This document shows, piece by piece, positions 43,641 to 58,133 of a stretch of 64,000 nucleotides of DNA. Location: positions 4,619,563-4,683,562 of the forward strand of contig OZ004594.1 in assembly GCA_963924555.1 (NCBI GenBank), given 5' to 3'. This DNA comes from Crambe crambe (lineage: Eukaryota; Porifera; Demospongiae; Poecilosclerida; Crambeidae). Position 1 is the first letter of the stretch, and every line of letters begins with the position of its first letter. The position numbers and the translations under genes are program-made. The notes under the pieces were generated by a model. That model saw nothing but the letters and a program-made list of their open reading frames with translations, made no database searches and was not told the DNA's origin.

Positions 43641-43752
43641 AAAAAACCTGCTGTTCCCAGGCAGTCACCCATGTAAGTACTGGGCAGGCTTGACACTGAT
43701 TAACTCGGTGATCAGATGAGAACTGGTGTATTCATCATGGTATGGTTGTAGG
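43641..43752 (-). pseudogene. 5S rRNA-derived sequence with TATA box and T-run
   Basis: On the minus strand, CTACAACCATACC, ACACCAGTTCTCATCTGATC, CCGAGTTAATCAGTGTCAAG and ATGGGTGACTGCCTGGGAAC follow the order and spacing of metazoan 5S rRNA, including the A-box and C-box regions. The terminal helix I is lost at the 3' end: the sequence stops at GCAGG followed by six T, a Pol III-type terminator. TATAAAA lies about 23-30 bases upstream. Compared with the 5S sequence I recall, paired changes in helices II and IV/V seem to keep pairing. It cannot be a normal 5S rRNA. It is either a relic or a 5S-derived small RNA. Confidence 0.7.
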
Positions 43753-43826
43753 GAACTGAAGTACACATTTTATACTCAATAGGAGGAGGCCAATAATTTA
43801 CTAGTGCTAATACTGTGTATGTTACT

Positions 43827-44095
43827 AGCCTCGTCCCCAGGCTCCATTGAAAATAGAGCCTGGTATCAATTGTTTGCACATGCATGCAGTATACAGGCAA
43901 TAACCTGAAAGTTTACTGAGTGAGATTCCTTTCTCCTTTTCTTTTTTCCAGTTCTCCATACCATTCACTATTGCAATACTTATGCTTAACAAGACTATGT
44001 TTTATCATTTGGTGCTCCGATTATTTTTTCATGAATAAACATCCATTTATGGAGAGTATACGGGAATATACGGAAGCCTTGGAATTCCGAGGCTA
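43827..44095. mobile_element. Possible MITE with TAGCCTCG ends, about 270 bp
   Basis: The left end is TAGCCTCGTCCCCAGGCT and the right end reversed is TAGCCTCGGAATTCCAAGGC, an imperfect inverted repeat. No clear target duplication is seen. The end sequence is close to that of the small hairpin at 44395-44450, suggesting one family. Confidence 0.5.
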
Positions 44096-44394
44096 ACGCG
44101 TAGAACTGATACCAGGAGGGGAGACTATGCATGTGGGCATGCTGTGTGAGGAAAAAAAAGTGCTATATAGAGATTCTTGACACATTCAGGAATTGGTCAT
44201 GGGGGGGGTTTCAATCAGAAGGGGGATCTCCCCCCTTTCCCCTTCCGCTCTATGAAAACATGTGTACCTTTGCTGGTTGTGACAAATATTGTAGTATGTA
44301 AGTAATGAGCCACAAACAAGAAAGACAATCCTCAACTCCCTCTCCTTCCTTTCCAAGTTCAAACAGGGAAGTGTAGATAATAATAATTACAGAC

Positions 44395-44450
44395 TAGCCT
44401 CGTACCCAGGCCCGCTTTTTTCGCGGGGCGGTGGCCTGGGTACGAGGCTA
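44395..44450. mobile_element. 56-bp hairpin insertion
   Basis: Perfect 18-bp inverted repeats (TAGCCTCGTACCCAGGCC and complement) around a 20-bp GC-rich loop. TACAGAC stands on both sides. The paralogous site in the eIF3L duplicate (near 39278) has a single ATTACAGACG and no hairpin. So the 56 bp were inserted after the duplication, with a 7-8 bp target duplication. It is far too small for coding. Confidence 0.85.
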
Positions 44451-44616
44451 ACTACAGACGTGTGATTTTTAAAATTATCATTACAAACATGTGATATGCC
44501 ATTAGTCATGATTTATTACCCTATAAAACTTCATCACTTGGCCATACATAACTATAAAATTGAAAAATAAGATTTTTTTATTATTAGCAGTAGCTGTTGT
44601 ATAGCTGTATACATAC

Positions 44617-47600
44617 CTCTTCTAGCTTCTGAATCTGTCTTATGAAGAAGTCTCCATAACGTCGAGCCAATTTGGTATCAGCTATATGAAGCATTTCCTG
44701 TACAACAGTAAAATCAGACTTTGTAACTCAATTCACATGCAGCTATTGACTTAATTATTACCAACTGCCTACACTTCCTCCTCCCCCTTCTCCTCCTCTC
44801 CCTCCTTCCCTTCCCTCTCCCCCTCCTCCTTTCTCTCTCCTCCCCTCCTCCCCCCTCCTCTCCCTCCCCCCTTTCCACCCTGCACAATGCAGCTAAACAC
44901 AATCAAAAGTGGACAGCATTAACAAAATCATCATTCTAGTCCTACCATGACATAATATTATATCACACCAATGTTTGGTGGTACAATTTCTGTACAATAG
45001 CCTTCATGCTACATGATTAGAGTTTAACTGCTCACTCCATCTATGTAGAAGTCCAAGTCAGAAGCAGACTGTAGCTCCCCATTCAAGTGGTTCGTTCCTT
45101 TGGAAGTAGACACCAACCCCCGAGTTTTATGCTGGCGTTATCAAATCAATTATAGCTATTATGCAAAGAAATTCTATAAGCATACCTTAAATCTAAGGAG
45201 ATTCTCTTGCAGTGTTCCCTCGTCCTATGTGCACAATGAAATGTACCATAAGTCACCTAAATATTAGAACTGTATTCAGTTGGTACAACTACATAGCTAA
45301 ATTATAGTCAGTGTAGGTGCAAAATTGGCCCCATTCCATCAATGTAAGGCATTATGAACTTTACATTTAAGCTGTACAGTTCTTCACCTTATGCAAATAA
45401 TAACTATGTACATACTAGCACATGATCTCTGTAGCTACATTTTCAGGAAAGGAATTGCTGAAATCATCACAACAAATTTCTAAATAATACCCATTGCCAG
45501 AGGTACACATCTGGCCTAAGCAGCATTTCAATAATGAGTGATTCTTATTTGAAGTTCTGATACATTAGTATAATGTAGTTAACTCACCACTTCCATGAAG
45601 GCAGATAACTTTGAGATGGGCATGGTGGTGTAGAACTTGAGGTAACTCCTCAGCACTGGGATAATCAACTGCTGCTCTATTTCTGCTACAAACACAGAGG
45701 CTTGGTACTGAGTGGGTTCCTAGGGGGAAAAAAGTTCACATTCATTATTTTACTTCAGTGATTCTCCATCAGTATAACTAGCTAATTTATATTTTTCTTA
45801 GAAATTTGTACCAAGTACACTTCCAACTTAGTAAAACTTGCAACACTTTTTTAGCCAGTGGTTAACCAAACTCTGGCTACATCAATAAAATGTGTAGTAA
45901 AAATCTGTTGCAAGTCTTATCAGAGAGTGCGGTAGCACTCTCTATGTAGGGATGACTTGGACGGCCGCGCGCGCCGCCTATAGACTAATACAAAAGTGAA
46001 ATTCTAGTTCCCCCACTTAGACCTAACAAAAACTACTGTGAATGATTATCCAGCCTACTACAATGTGCAGACCAAGTTTCAGGATCAGGGAGCTTACCAT
46101 TTCAGAAATATGGCAAGCAGGTAAATCGCTGGATTCTTCTTCTTATTATTATTCTTCTTAGATAACCATATCTCTCGAACCACTCAAGCTACAGCTATGA
46201 TTTCTGGATAAATCCACTCCAAATTCTACCAACTATGATCTTTTCTACTTGTTGATCCTCGAAAGGGTCGATAAAAAAGGAGACACTACGGAGCACAGCA
46301 CTCGACTAATTCAATTAGTGGAAGCCATCTTTTCAATAATACGCATGCGCATGTATTTGATATCCAATTATTCGAAATTATAATATTACTCAGCTATCTC
46401 TAGCTCTAGCTAGCTAGCTAGCTCTAGATAATGATCATAGACTACTGTATCAACTCGGGGATTTTAGATTCACCAATCCATCTCGAATTTCAGCATCTTC
46501 GACCTCCAAGTATAGCTCAACAATAACACAACACCTTGACTCCTTGATAATGATTGGGCTGGTATGCCGCTATTGGAGAACTATTCTTCTTTCATCTGTC
46601 TCTGCATACACATAGAAGAATGAACTCTATATATAGCTAAAACCATAAAAGAGAGGAAAAAAGACCAGGAACAAGTAAGGGAAAAATCATTTCGTGAAAT
46701 GAAAAAAGATGTAGGGATGACCACTGCTCAAAAAAGTAAGGAAACAAGAAGGATGGAGGGATCAATCTTTGTTCTGTATATCCAGCCAACAATCCCTACA
46801 TATACGTCGGGTAGCTTCAGATTATAGTGCAGTAATGTACGTATATGTAGGGATTGTTGGCTGGATATACAGAATAAAGATTGATCCCATTTCCATCGGT
46901 TTTCCTTACTTTTTTGAGCAGTGGTCATCCCTACATCTTTTTTCATTTACGAAATGATTTTTCCCTTATTAAATTAACTGTACCATAGATTCATATAATT
47001 TCCCCCTATGGACTATGCAGCATTCTAAGGATCCATGAAGAATACTGCGTATCATGGCAATGCATAGAGCCGAACATACCAAGACTTTTAAAAGACAAAC
47101 TTGTTAGTTCTGTGAGGATGGTGCATTATAGATTATGACTAATTCACTTATACATACCTTGCTGTAATTCTCCGGAAGACTCTCATAGTCGGGAGGAATG
47201 GGAGAGAGGAACTTGGGACAGGCGTAGAGAAATATCTCTTCATAGGCCTTCAGGTCTCCCTTTTGGAGGCGTGCCATCTTCTCTTGGAATCGTGTCTCTC
47301 TCAGCTGGGAACTCACCACTTCATCAACATTCTATAGTACACATACATACATGCATAGGATAATAATCTAACAAACAAAATTGAAAATCAAGGGAAGGCA
47401 TAATAGCATACCACTGGTCAGGAGATCTAGAGGGGAAAGGTAGCCACAACAAATTTAAAATAGGTGGAGCTCCCCACCTACCCAGTCTTCATTGCATGCA
47501 TAATGCACTAACCTGAGGGTAAAGAGCAAGCACCACAGCAACAATGTTCAACATTTGATCATTTCTCTTTACAACCTAGGGAGGAGGGAAGAGAATTACA

Positions 47601-48481
47601 TCACTAAATGGATTTCATCGGATATAAAAAAAGACATCAAATATTTATTTGATCTGCACATCAAAACAGTGTATTTAGCAATACCATAATCAGTCACAGA
47701 ACATAATAATATAACCTCAAAAAGGTTCTATAGCTACTGAAGTGTTATGAAATGCCTACCCACCAGTTCAGTGAATCATTTGTTCTAATGCATCACTATG
47801 CCGAATTAATTTAAAACTGGTTTGCATAAGGATGAAGTGATGACAAATGTCTAACATGGTAAGTCTACCAAAAAGATGTAATTGATGCACCAAAGAAAGT
47901 ATTTCAGGATGTTACCATGGATGAGATCCTTTCATCCAGTGACAGTGTAGCTACAGGACGCATTACCAAAAAGTGCTATCATGACTCTCAAAAATAGATG
48001 GAACTGGTCCCTAACATCTAGTACTTTGATAGTTAATCTGGTAACCAGCTCCAAGATACTGCAAAAACTCTGTAGTGCACACAGAAAAGATGGATCGAAA
48101 CTATTTCCCATGTTGGCCAAATAATGACAATCAGAGGTGAACACAGACACATGACATACATCATACATACATGACATAATATTAGTGACTACACCAAGGA
48201 TTGTCCAGTTCCCCTCTACTAACACCGTACTTCCCTACAGATAAACTAACCAGGTCATGCTGATAGGATTTGGGCTGAAAGTGACTCTTTGCTCTTTGGA
48301 TGAAGACGATGATGTTAGAAAAGGTTCGTATTGTGTCCTGCAGTCGAAAGAAGATGATGTTGAGATCAATACACAATCAACTCAACCACTATTTCTATCT
48401 TGTAAATAATTGGGCAGTGCGATAATATTATGTAAGTGAGAGAAACCTGTAATTGGCTACTAGAGAGAAAGAGGAGGGAGG

Positions 48482-48563
<82 letters not shown>

Positions 48564-51226
48564 AATAATGGTACGTACAGCACCTTATATCTTCTCATCA
48601 TGAGGTAACAGAATCCCACATAGTAGTAGAGACTGATCTGAGCAGCTGGCACACGAGTAGTGGCCAGGACTTTCTTGGAGAGCTGCACGTTGTTCACTGA
48701 CTGTAGGGCCTCGTAGTAATCCCCCAACTGGCAGTGCAAACGTAAGAGGCCAATCAAGCTAAAATAGCCAAGGTTCTTGTAGAGGGAATGGTTTCCGAAT
48801 TCACCTGCAACAGAAGCTGGGTCTCCACCAGCATAATACGCCTCAAGCTATGACAAATATGGGGGGAGGGAGAGAGGATAAGGGGAGGAAACAAGTGGGG
48901 AAGGATAAGGGGACACAGGGGGAGTAGAAGGGAGACAGGGAAGGGAGGGACAAGGAAGGGGAGAAAAGGGGAATGAGCAGTGGAATAAGGCAGTGGGGAG
49001 TGTATTTCTCCCTACCAATTGCAAATTGTATACATGTATAATGCATTTTTTAACCTGTTTATTGATGTTTGACTTGTCTACAAGTGAATAGAGCACATTG
49101 ATCATGCTATGGACGTTCCAGACATTAGGCGAGTCTTTCAGCTTTTGAATCTCCTCTGAAGATCGGCTCTTGAGTTTCCCTCGAAACTGGACAAAGTTCT
49201 GAAACTATACATTCACAATTTTCAACTGCTGTTAAATACCTTAGCAATGGAACATACACAGTAGCTTGCCAAAGTATATAGCTAAGTTGCCAAGTTATCT
49301 TTGGAGCAAGTTCTTCAGGTGTTTTACTTGCTCACAGTGTAATGGAAAATAAAAGGTAAAGGGTTTTCTCATAGTAGAGCCTTGGTGAATGGGAGAGGAG
49401 TTACATTTGTGGTGACATCACTTTTTAATAACTGGTTGGTTCATGCCAGCCATGTGACACTGTTGCTAAACCTATTCTGTGACAAGTGACTAGGGAAGTA
49501 ATACACTGAGGGTACATCCCTCCTGGGAAACTGTAAATTGAGAACGGAGTAACTATAATTAGATCCATCAAGTGAAAGTTTTTGATTACAATCTAGAGAA
49601 TGTATTTCCAGCAAAAGTTATAGACTACACTCACATATGCATGCGTACGTACCTGATAGACGAATTCATCAATTATGTCCCATAACCACTGGTTAGGGAG
49701 CTCAACATCCACAGGTTCGCCTGATGCTACATGTACAAACGAAGGTGATATAAGACGACCGAACCACATGATTTATACCTACCAAGAATTAAATTGAAAA
49801 GATCTATGTAATTCTGGAAAGAGTCAAATCTCTGATCCAGAGTTGGCTGAAACAGTAAAGATAATGATTATGACACTAAAATGAATGATGGATCCTGACA
49901 TGTCAGTACCTTATGTTCAGCATAGATGTGTCTAAACTGGAGCTCCTTGTATAAGACAATAAACTGTTTATCTAAAAGGAAATTCATGTCACAACTAAAA
50001 ATTTGAAGAAATAAAGATGCCCCCCTTTTTTTCTTTTGTAATAAAGTAGTCATTCATCCCAGATAAGAATATACCCCTAAAAATTACACTCTGCCAATGT
50101 ACGCTCCTCCCTTAGTTACCTTTTTCCACCAATGGTGCAATAAGCTCAGCATCAGGCCATGGAAACTCAGTAAAGTATCTTTCAGATAGCTTATTGAATT
50201 CAACCTCATAAATCTTGAGAATCTCCACTAAATTCTAAAAAAAAATTTAAAGAAAGAAAGAAAAAAGGACACTCTGAAGGACAAACTTCCGAACAAGGAC
50301 AATGTCCTTTGTGTATACACTCATGCAAAATAACTTCTAAAAGAGGATGACCTCTCTACAAAGAACAAAAGGGTAGGCCCCAAGTGTGTCCATTATACAT
50401 TATGTATAGCTAATTCAATCAGCTCGGGTATAACTTCATTCAGTCAGCTAAAGATACCAACCAAAGTTCTTTAAGGCAGGCAATTACTTGAATACCTTTT
50501 CTTTGAACTTTTGATAAAAGTAAGGGATGAAGTTACGGACTGGCTCAGGAATGAATTGATCAGGATGGTCTGAAGCACCATCCAACATCTGCTGAGGAGG
50601 AGGAGGAGCACCAGGCTGCATCACTACACCTTCCATGGGGGGAGCCCCTACAATTAATGTCTCTAATAATCTGGCTGCACTACTGAAAAGGGGTCCCAAG
50701 TAAATCAGGCATGACTTTGAAATAGGACTCTAACTCCCGACTTAGTCTCACTTAGCAGACCTGTAATCGGGTCTGGACCAACATTTTAGGTATTGCCTGA
50801 AGTTATTCAAGCCACTAGCTGTATACTATTGCCTATTAAACACTTTTGTGACTCATTGGATAGTATGTACTGTTCTCACAATTGATAACCACACTGATGA
50901 AGATTTCCCAAAAACCACACCCTCTTTCCCCTTGGGGTCATCAACTTACCAGGTGGAGGGAAATTTTGCACAGGCTGAGAATACGGATACACTTCAGGAG
51001 GGATGAATCCTTGAGCCAATTGGGGCTGTGGTGGTGGCGGCGGTGGTGGTAAGTACTCGTAACCCACCACTATTGGTGGTGGTTGCGGATACATATATGG
51101 TGGACCCCTTGACACTGGTGGAGGTGGTTGGGAATAGCCACCAGGCTGAGTGTAATTCTAATTAATGCACACCAATAAACATAGAGGTGAATATACCTGG
51201 GGGTAGTACTCCTGCTGCTGAGACAT
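44617..51226 (-). CDS. EIF3L: Eukaryotic translation initiation factor 3 subunit L
   Basis: Sixteen coding exons joined by GT-AG introns: 51197-51226, 50950-51157, 50496-50647, 50120-50234, 49910-49971, 49783-49846, 49653-49726, 49055-49204, 48584-48847, 48251-48337, 47513-47575, 47158-47331, 45588-45719, 45186-45224, 45036-45131, 44617-44697, in total 597 codons in one frame. eIF3L is a PCI-domain subunit of eIF3, which binds the 40S ribosome in translation initiation. The protein has a Pro-rich start of about 110 residues, then PEPVRNFIPYFYQKF, VLYKELQFRHIYAEHK, LPNQWLWDIIDEFVYQ, VHSMINVLYSLVDKSNINKQ and YYYVGFCYLMMRRYK. It ends in the PCI region and RRYGDFFIRQIQKLEE, close to animal eIF3L. 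The last few residues are unresolved: reading on gives a stop at 44584, or a short exon lies further left. Confidence 0.95.
44765..44880. repeat. CT-rich low-complexity tract in eIF3L intron 15
   Basis: An almost pure pyrimidine stretch on the plus strand between exons 15 and 16. The paralogous intron at 39575-39605 has only a short version, so it expanded after duplication. Confidence 0.75.
45917..46970. mobile_element. Roughly 1.05-kb composite insertion in eIF3L intron 12
   Basis: In the eIF3L duplicate the sequence passes directly from GTTGCAAGTCTTA to TATTAACTGTACC (about 40670-40693). Here the same flanks are 1.05 kb apart. CTTAT stands at both junctions. The insert begins CAGAGAGTGCGGTAGCACTC, a small hairpin, and its right end is the 289-bp foldback MITE at 46678. 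No transposase is visible. The insertion is younger than the duplication, or was deleted from the other copy. Confidence 0.65.
46678..46966. mobile_element. 289-bp foldback MITE with TA target
   Basis: Two arms of about 130 bp form a nearly perfect inverted repeat around a loop of some 25 bp. The ends are AGGGAAAAATCATTTCGT and complement, flanked by TA on both sides (46676-46677, 46967-46968), as in Tc1/mariner-type elements. The arms are colinear apart from a few differences (for example AAGAAGGATGG against CCGATGGAAAT). Open frames across the arms are not genes. The transcript of eIF3L would carry this hairpin in its pre-mRNA. Confidence 0.85.
48481..48561. repeat. GA microsatellite in eIF3L intron 9
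   Basis: About 35 GA units within 25 bp of the exon 9 donor site at 48583. Read on the gene strand it is a polypyrimidine CT run. Confidence 0.95.
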
Positions 51227-51462
51227 TATGTATTGTTCCACTTTACTTTACCCTCGCTTTGCACTATACTAGTAGCCTTCTTTCCAGAGCACGTGGAGTC
51301 AACCTAACATATACGGAAGAACACCAACTATGAACTCGAGAGATTACTAACGTAGCACGTGCACACGCAGCAAATCATGTGCCCTTGCGGTTTATCTATG
51401 TCATGCCGCGCCATTTTCTAAAAAAAGTGAAGTGACAAGGAAGAAGGCACAGCTAGACAATC
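51227..51462. promoter_or_regulatory. Bidirectional promoter of eIF3L and the DDX5/17-type gene
   Basis: Only 236 bp separate the two start codons, so the divergent genes must share promoter DNA. Two CACGTG E-boxes lie at 51290-51295 and 51356-51361. GCCGCGCCATTTT at 51405-51417 fits the YY1 motif in reverse and stands close to the helicase start. No TATA box is evident. Both genes serve basic RNA metabolism, so housekeeping co-expression is plausible. Confidence 0.65.
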
Positions 51463-56378
<4,916 letters not shown>

Positions 56379-56520
56379 TACTGTGATTATTATAAGTTGT
56401 TAACACATAATTTATTATTTATCATTGCAAAATTAATTTTAATAATGCCTGTTCGCGCGCATGCGCTTTGAATTTGTACTTCCGACTTATTGCGCAAGCG
56501 TTGTAGTAAAAAAAAAAAAA

Positions 56521-58047
56521 ATGGTGGCTATTTGGGGTTTAATTACAGGTGTTCTTCTCGTATGTCTCTTGGTATTGAGCATCCCACAGCGACTCTATCA
56601 TTTCTACAAGATATGTAAAGCTGTGAAGACTATCCCTGGCTTGCCCACCCACTGGTTGTGGGGGAATCTCCACCAGTTCAGGAATGATGAAACTTCATAT
56701 ATGAAGCTCCTATCTTTCACCCAAGAAAATAATTATAAAATGACAAAGGCTTGGATAGGTCCATTTTTCCCTGTTATCTTGATCAGTCATTCTGATGTTG
56801 CAAGTAAGCTCCTGAAGCTTCCTAAAGAAAGATATTTTTACTCTTATCTCGTGCCATGGTTGGGGGAAGGATTACTAATTTCCAAGGGGAAGAAGTGGCA
56901 ACGTAACCGTCATCTACTCACCCCAGCCTTCCACTATCAGATTCTCAAGGCTTATGTTCCTGTAGTTAATAGCTGCTTGGAAATTTTCCTTAAGAAGTGG
57001 ACAGGTGTGGCTAACGATGGAGTGTCGGTGTATGCATTCAAAGATGTTGGCAAGCTTTCTCTGGACGTCATAATGCGCTGTGCATTCAGCACTGAGAGCA
57101 ACTGTCAGCTTTCTGAAGATCACCTTTACATCAAGTCAATTTCAGACATGATTCATTTATTGAATGACCGCATTCCGAATCTTATATACAACAGTGATTT
57201 GATCTACGGTCTCACATCTGATGGAAAGAAATTCAACCAGGCCTGCAAAATTGCTCACAACTTCACTGAATCAGTGATAAGAGAAAGGAAGAAAGCTTTG
57301 GAAATTGGTGACAGTGAAGAAAAAAGGGAAACAGAGGCTGTTTTAAGAAGAGCCAGCAAGCAAAGGAAGTACCTAGACTTTCTGGACATCCTTCTCACTG
57401 CTTGTGATGAAGATGGAAAAGGGTTAACTGATCTTGAGATTCGAGATGAAGTGGATACTTTCATGTTTGCGGGTCATGACACCACCACCTCTGGCATATC
57501 CTGGACCCTATACTGCCTGGCCAAGCATCCTGAACACCAAGACAAGATCCGTGAAGAAGTAAGAGACATCCTAATGGGGAGGGAGTGGCTTGAATATGAT
57601 GACTTGAAGGAGTTGAATTACACCCAATGGTGCATCAAAGAAGCCATGAGGCTCTACCCTCCTGCACCCGAGACTTTGCGCACTACAACTGAGAACATTG
57701 AAATCGATGGTCATGTGCTTCCAAAGGGAGTATCACTCAGCATTATATTTTTTCAGATTCACCGTCACCCAGATTTGTGGGAGAACCCCAACGAGTATAA
57801 CCCTCTTAATTTCCATCCCAGCAAAGCTGAAGGACGGGACCCATATGCCTACATGCCCTTTTCAGCAGGTTATCGCAACTGCATTGGACAGAATTTTGCT
57901 ATTATTGAAGAAAAGATGGTCATTGCTTCGATAATCAATCGATTTCAAGTTATTCTGGATGAAGAACATGAAGTTAGTATGGAGCCTCAAATCATCATGC
58001 GTGCAAAGAATGACATAAAAATAGCTCTACACCCTATCAATAAATAG
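56521..58047 (+). CDS. Cytochrome P450, CYP4-like, Ala in the heme-ester position
   Basis: Intronless, 508 residues. I choose the ATG at 56521 over one 20 codons upstream because it aligns with the start of the next gene and begins directly with the membrane anchor (about 3-21). Then PGLPTHWLWGNLHQ, WLGEGLLISKGKKWQRNR, and the I-helix FMFAGHDTTTSG 314-325. ExxR is E374-R377 (KEAMRLYPP). The heme loop PFSAGYRNCIG has its Cys ligand at 454. These match the CYP4 clan (microsomal monooxygenases, often fatty-acid omega-hydroxylases). CYP4 enzymes usually have Glu before GHDTT, which binds heme covalently; here it is Ala317. Stop to the next start is 86 bp. It lies 142 bp after the helicase stop. 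Substrate unknown. Confidence 0.95.
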   Translation: MVAIWGLITGVLLVCLLVLSIPQRLYHFYKICKAVKTIPGLPTHWLWGNLHQFRNDETSYMKLLSFTQENNYKMTKAWIGPFFPVILISHSDVASKLLKLPKERYFYSYLVPWLGEGLLISKGKKWQRNRHLLTPAFHYQILKAYVPVVNSCLEIFLKKWTGVANDGVSVYAFKDVGKLSLDVIMRCAFSTESNCQLSEDHLYIKSISDMIHLLNDRIPNLIYNSDLIYGLTSDGKKFNQACKIAHNFTESVIRERKKALEIGDSEEKRETEAVLRRASKQRKYLDFLDILLTACDEDGKGLTDLEIRDEVDTFMFAGHDTTTSGISWTLYCLAKHPEHQDKIREEVRDILMGREWLEYDDLKELNYTQWCIKEAMRLYPPAPETLRTTTENIEIDGHVLPKGVSLSIIFFQIHRHPDLWENPNEYNPLNFHPSKAEGRDPYAYMPFSAGYRNCIGQNFAIIEEKMVIASIINRFQVILDEEHEVSMEPQIIMRAKNDIKIALHPINK

Positions 58048-58133
58048 CTAGCTAGCTAGCTAGCTAGGAAGCCTACGTGCATTACGTAATTTTTTAATTA
58101 TTAATAAAATTAAATTTTTATTAATTTTTTTAA

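Noticed and set aside
44584-44616. Read-through of eIF3L exon 16 to a stop at 44584 as the true C-terminus
   Set aside because: Possible, but the GTATGTATAC donor is strong and the added residues do not resemble known eIF3L ends; left unresolved.
47104-47157. Extension of the eIF3L exon 12 frame past 47158
   Set aside because: This is read-through into the intron; the GTATGTAT donor and phase support the splice site at 47158.
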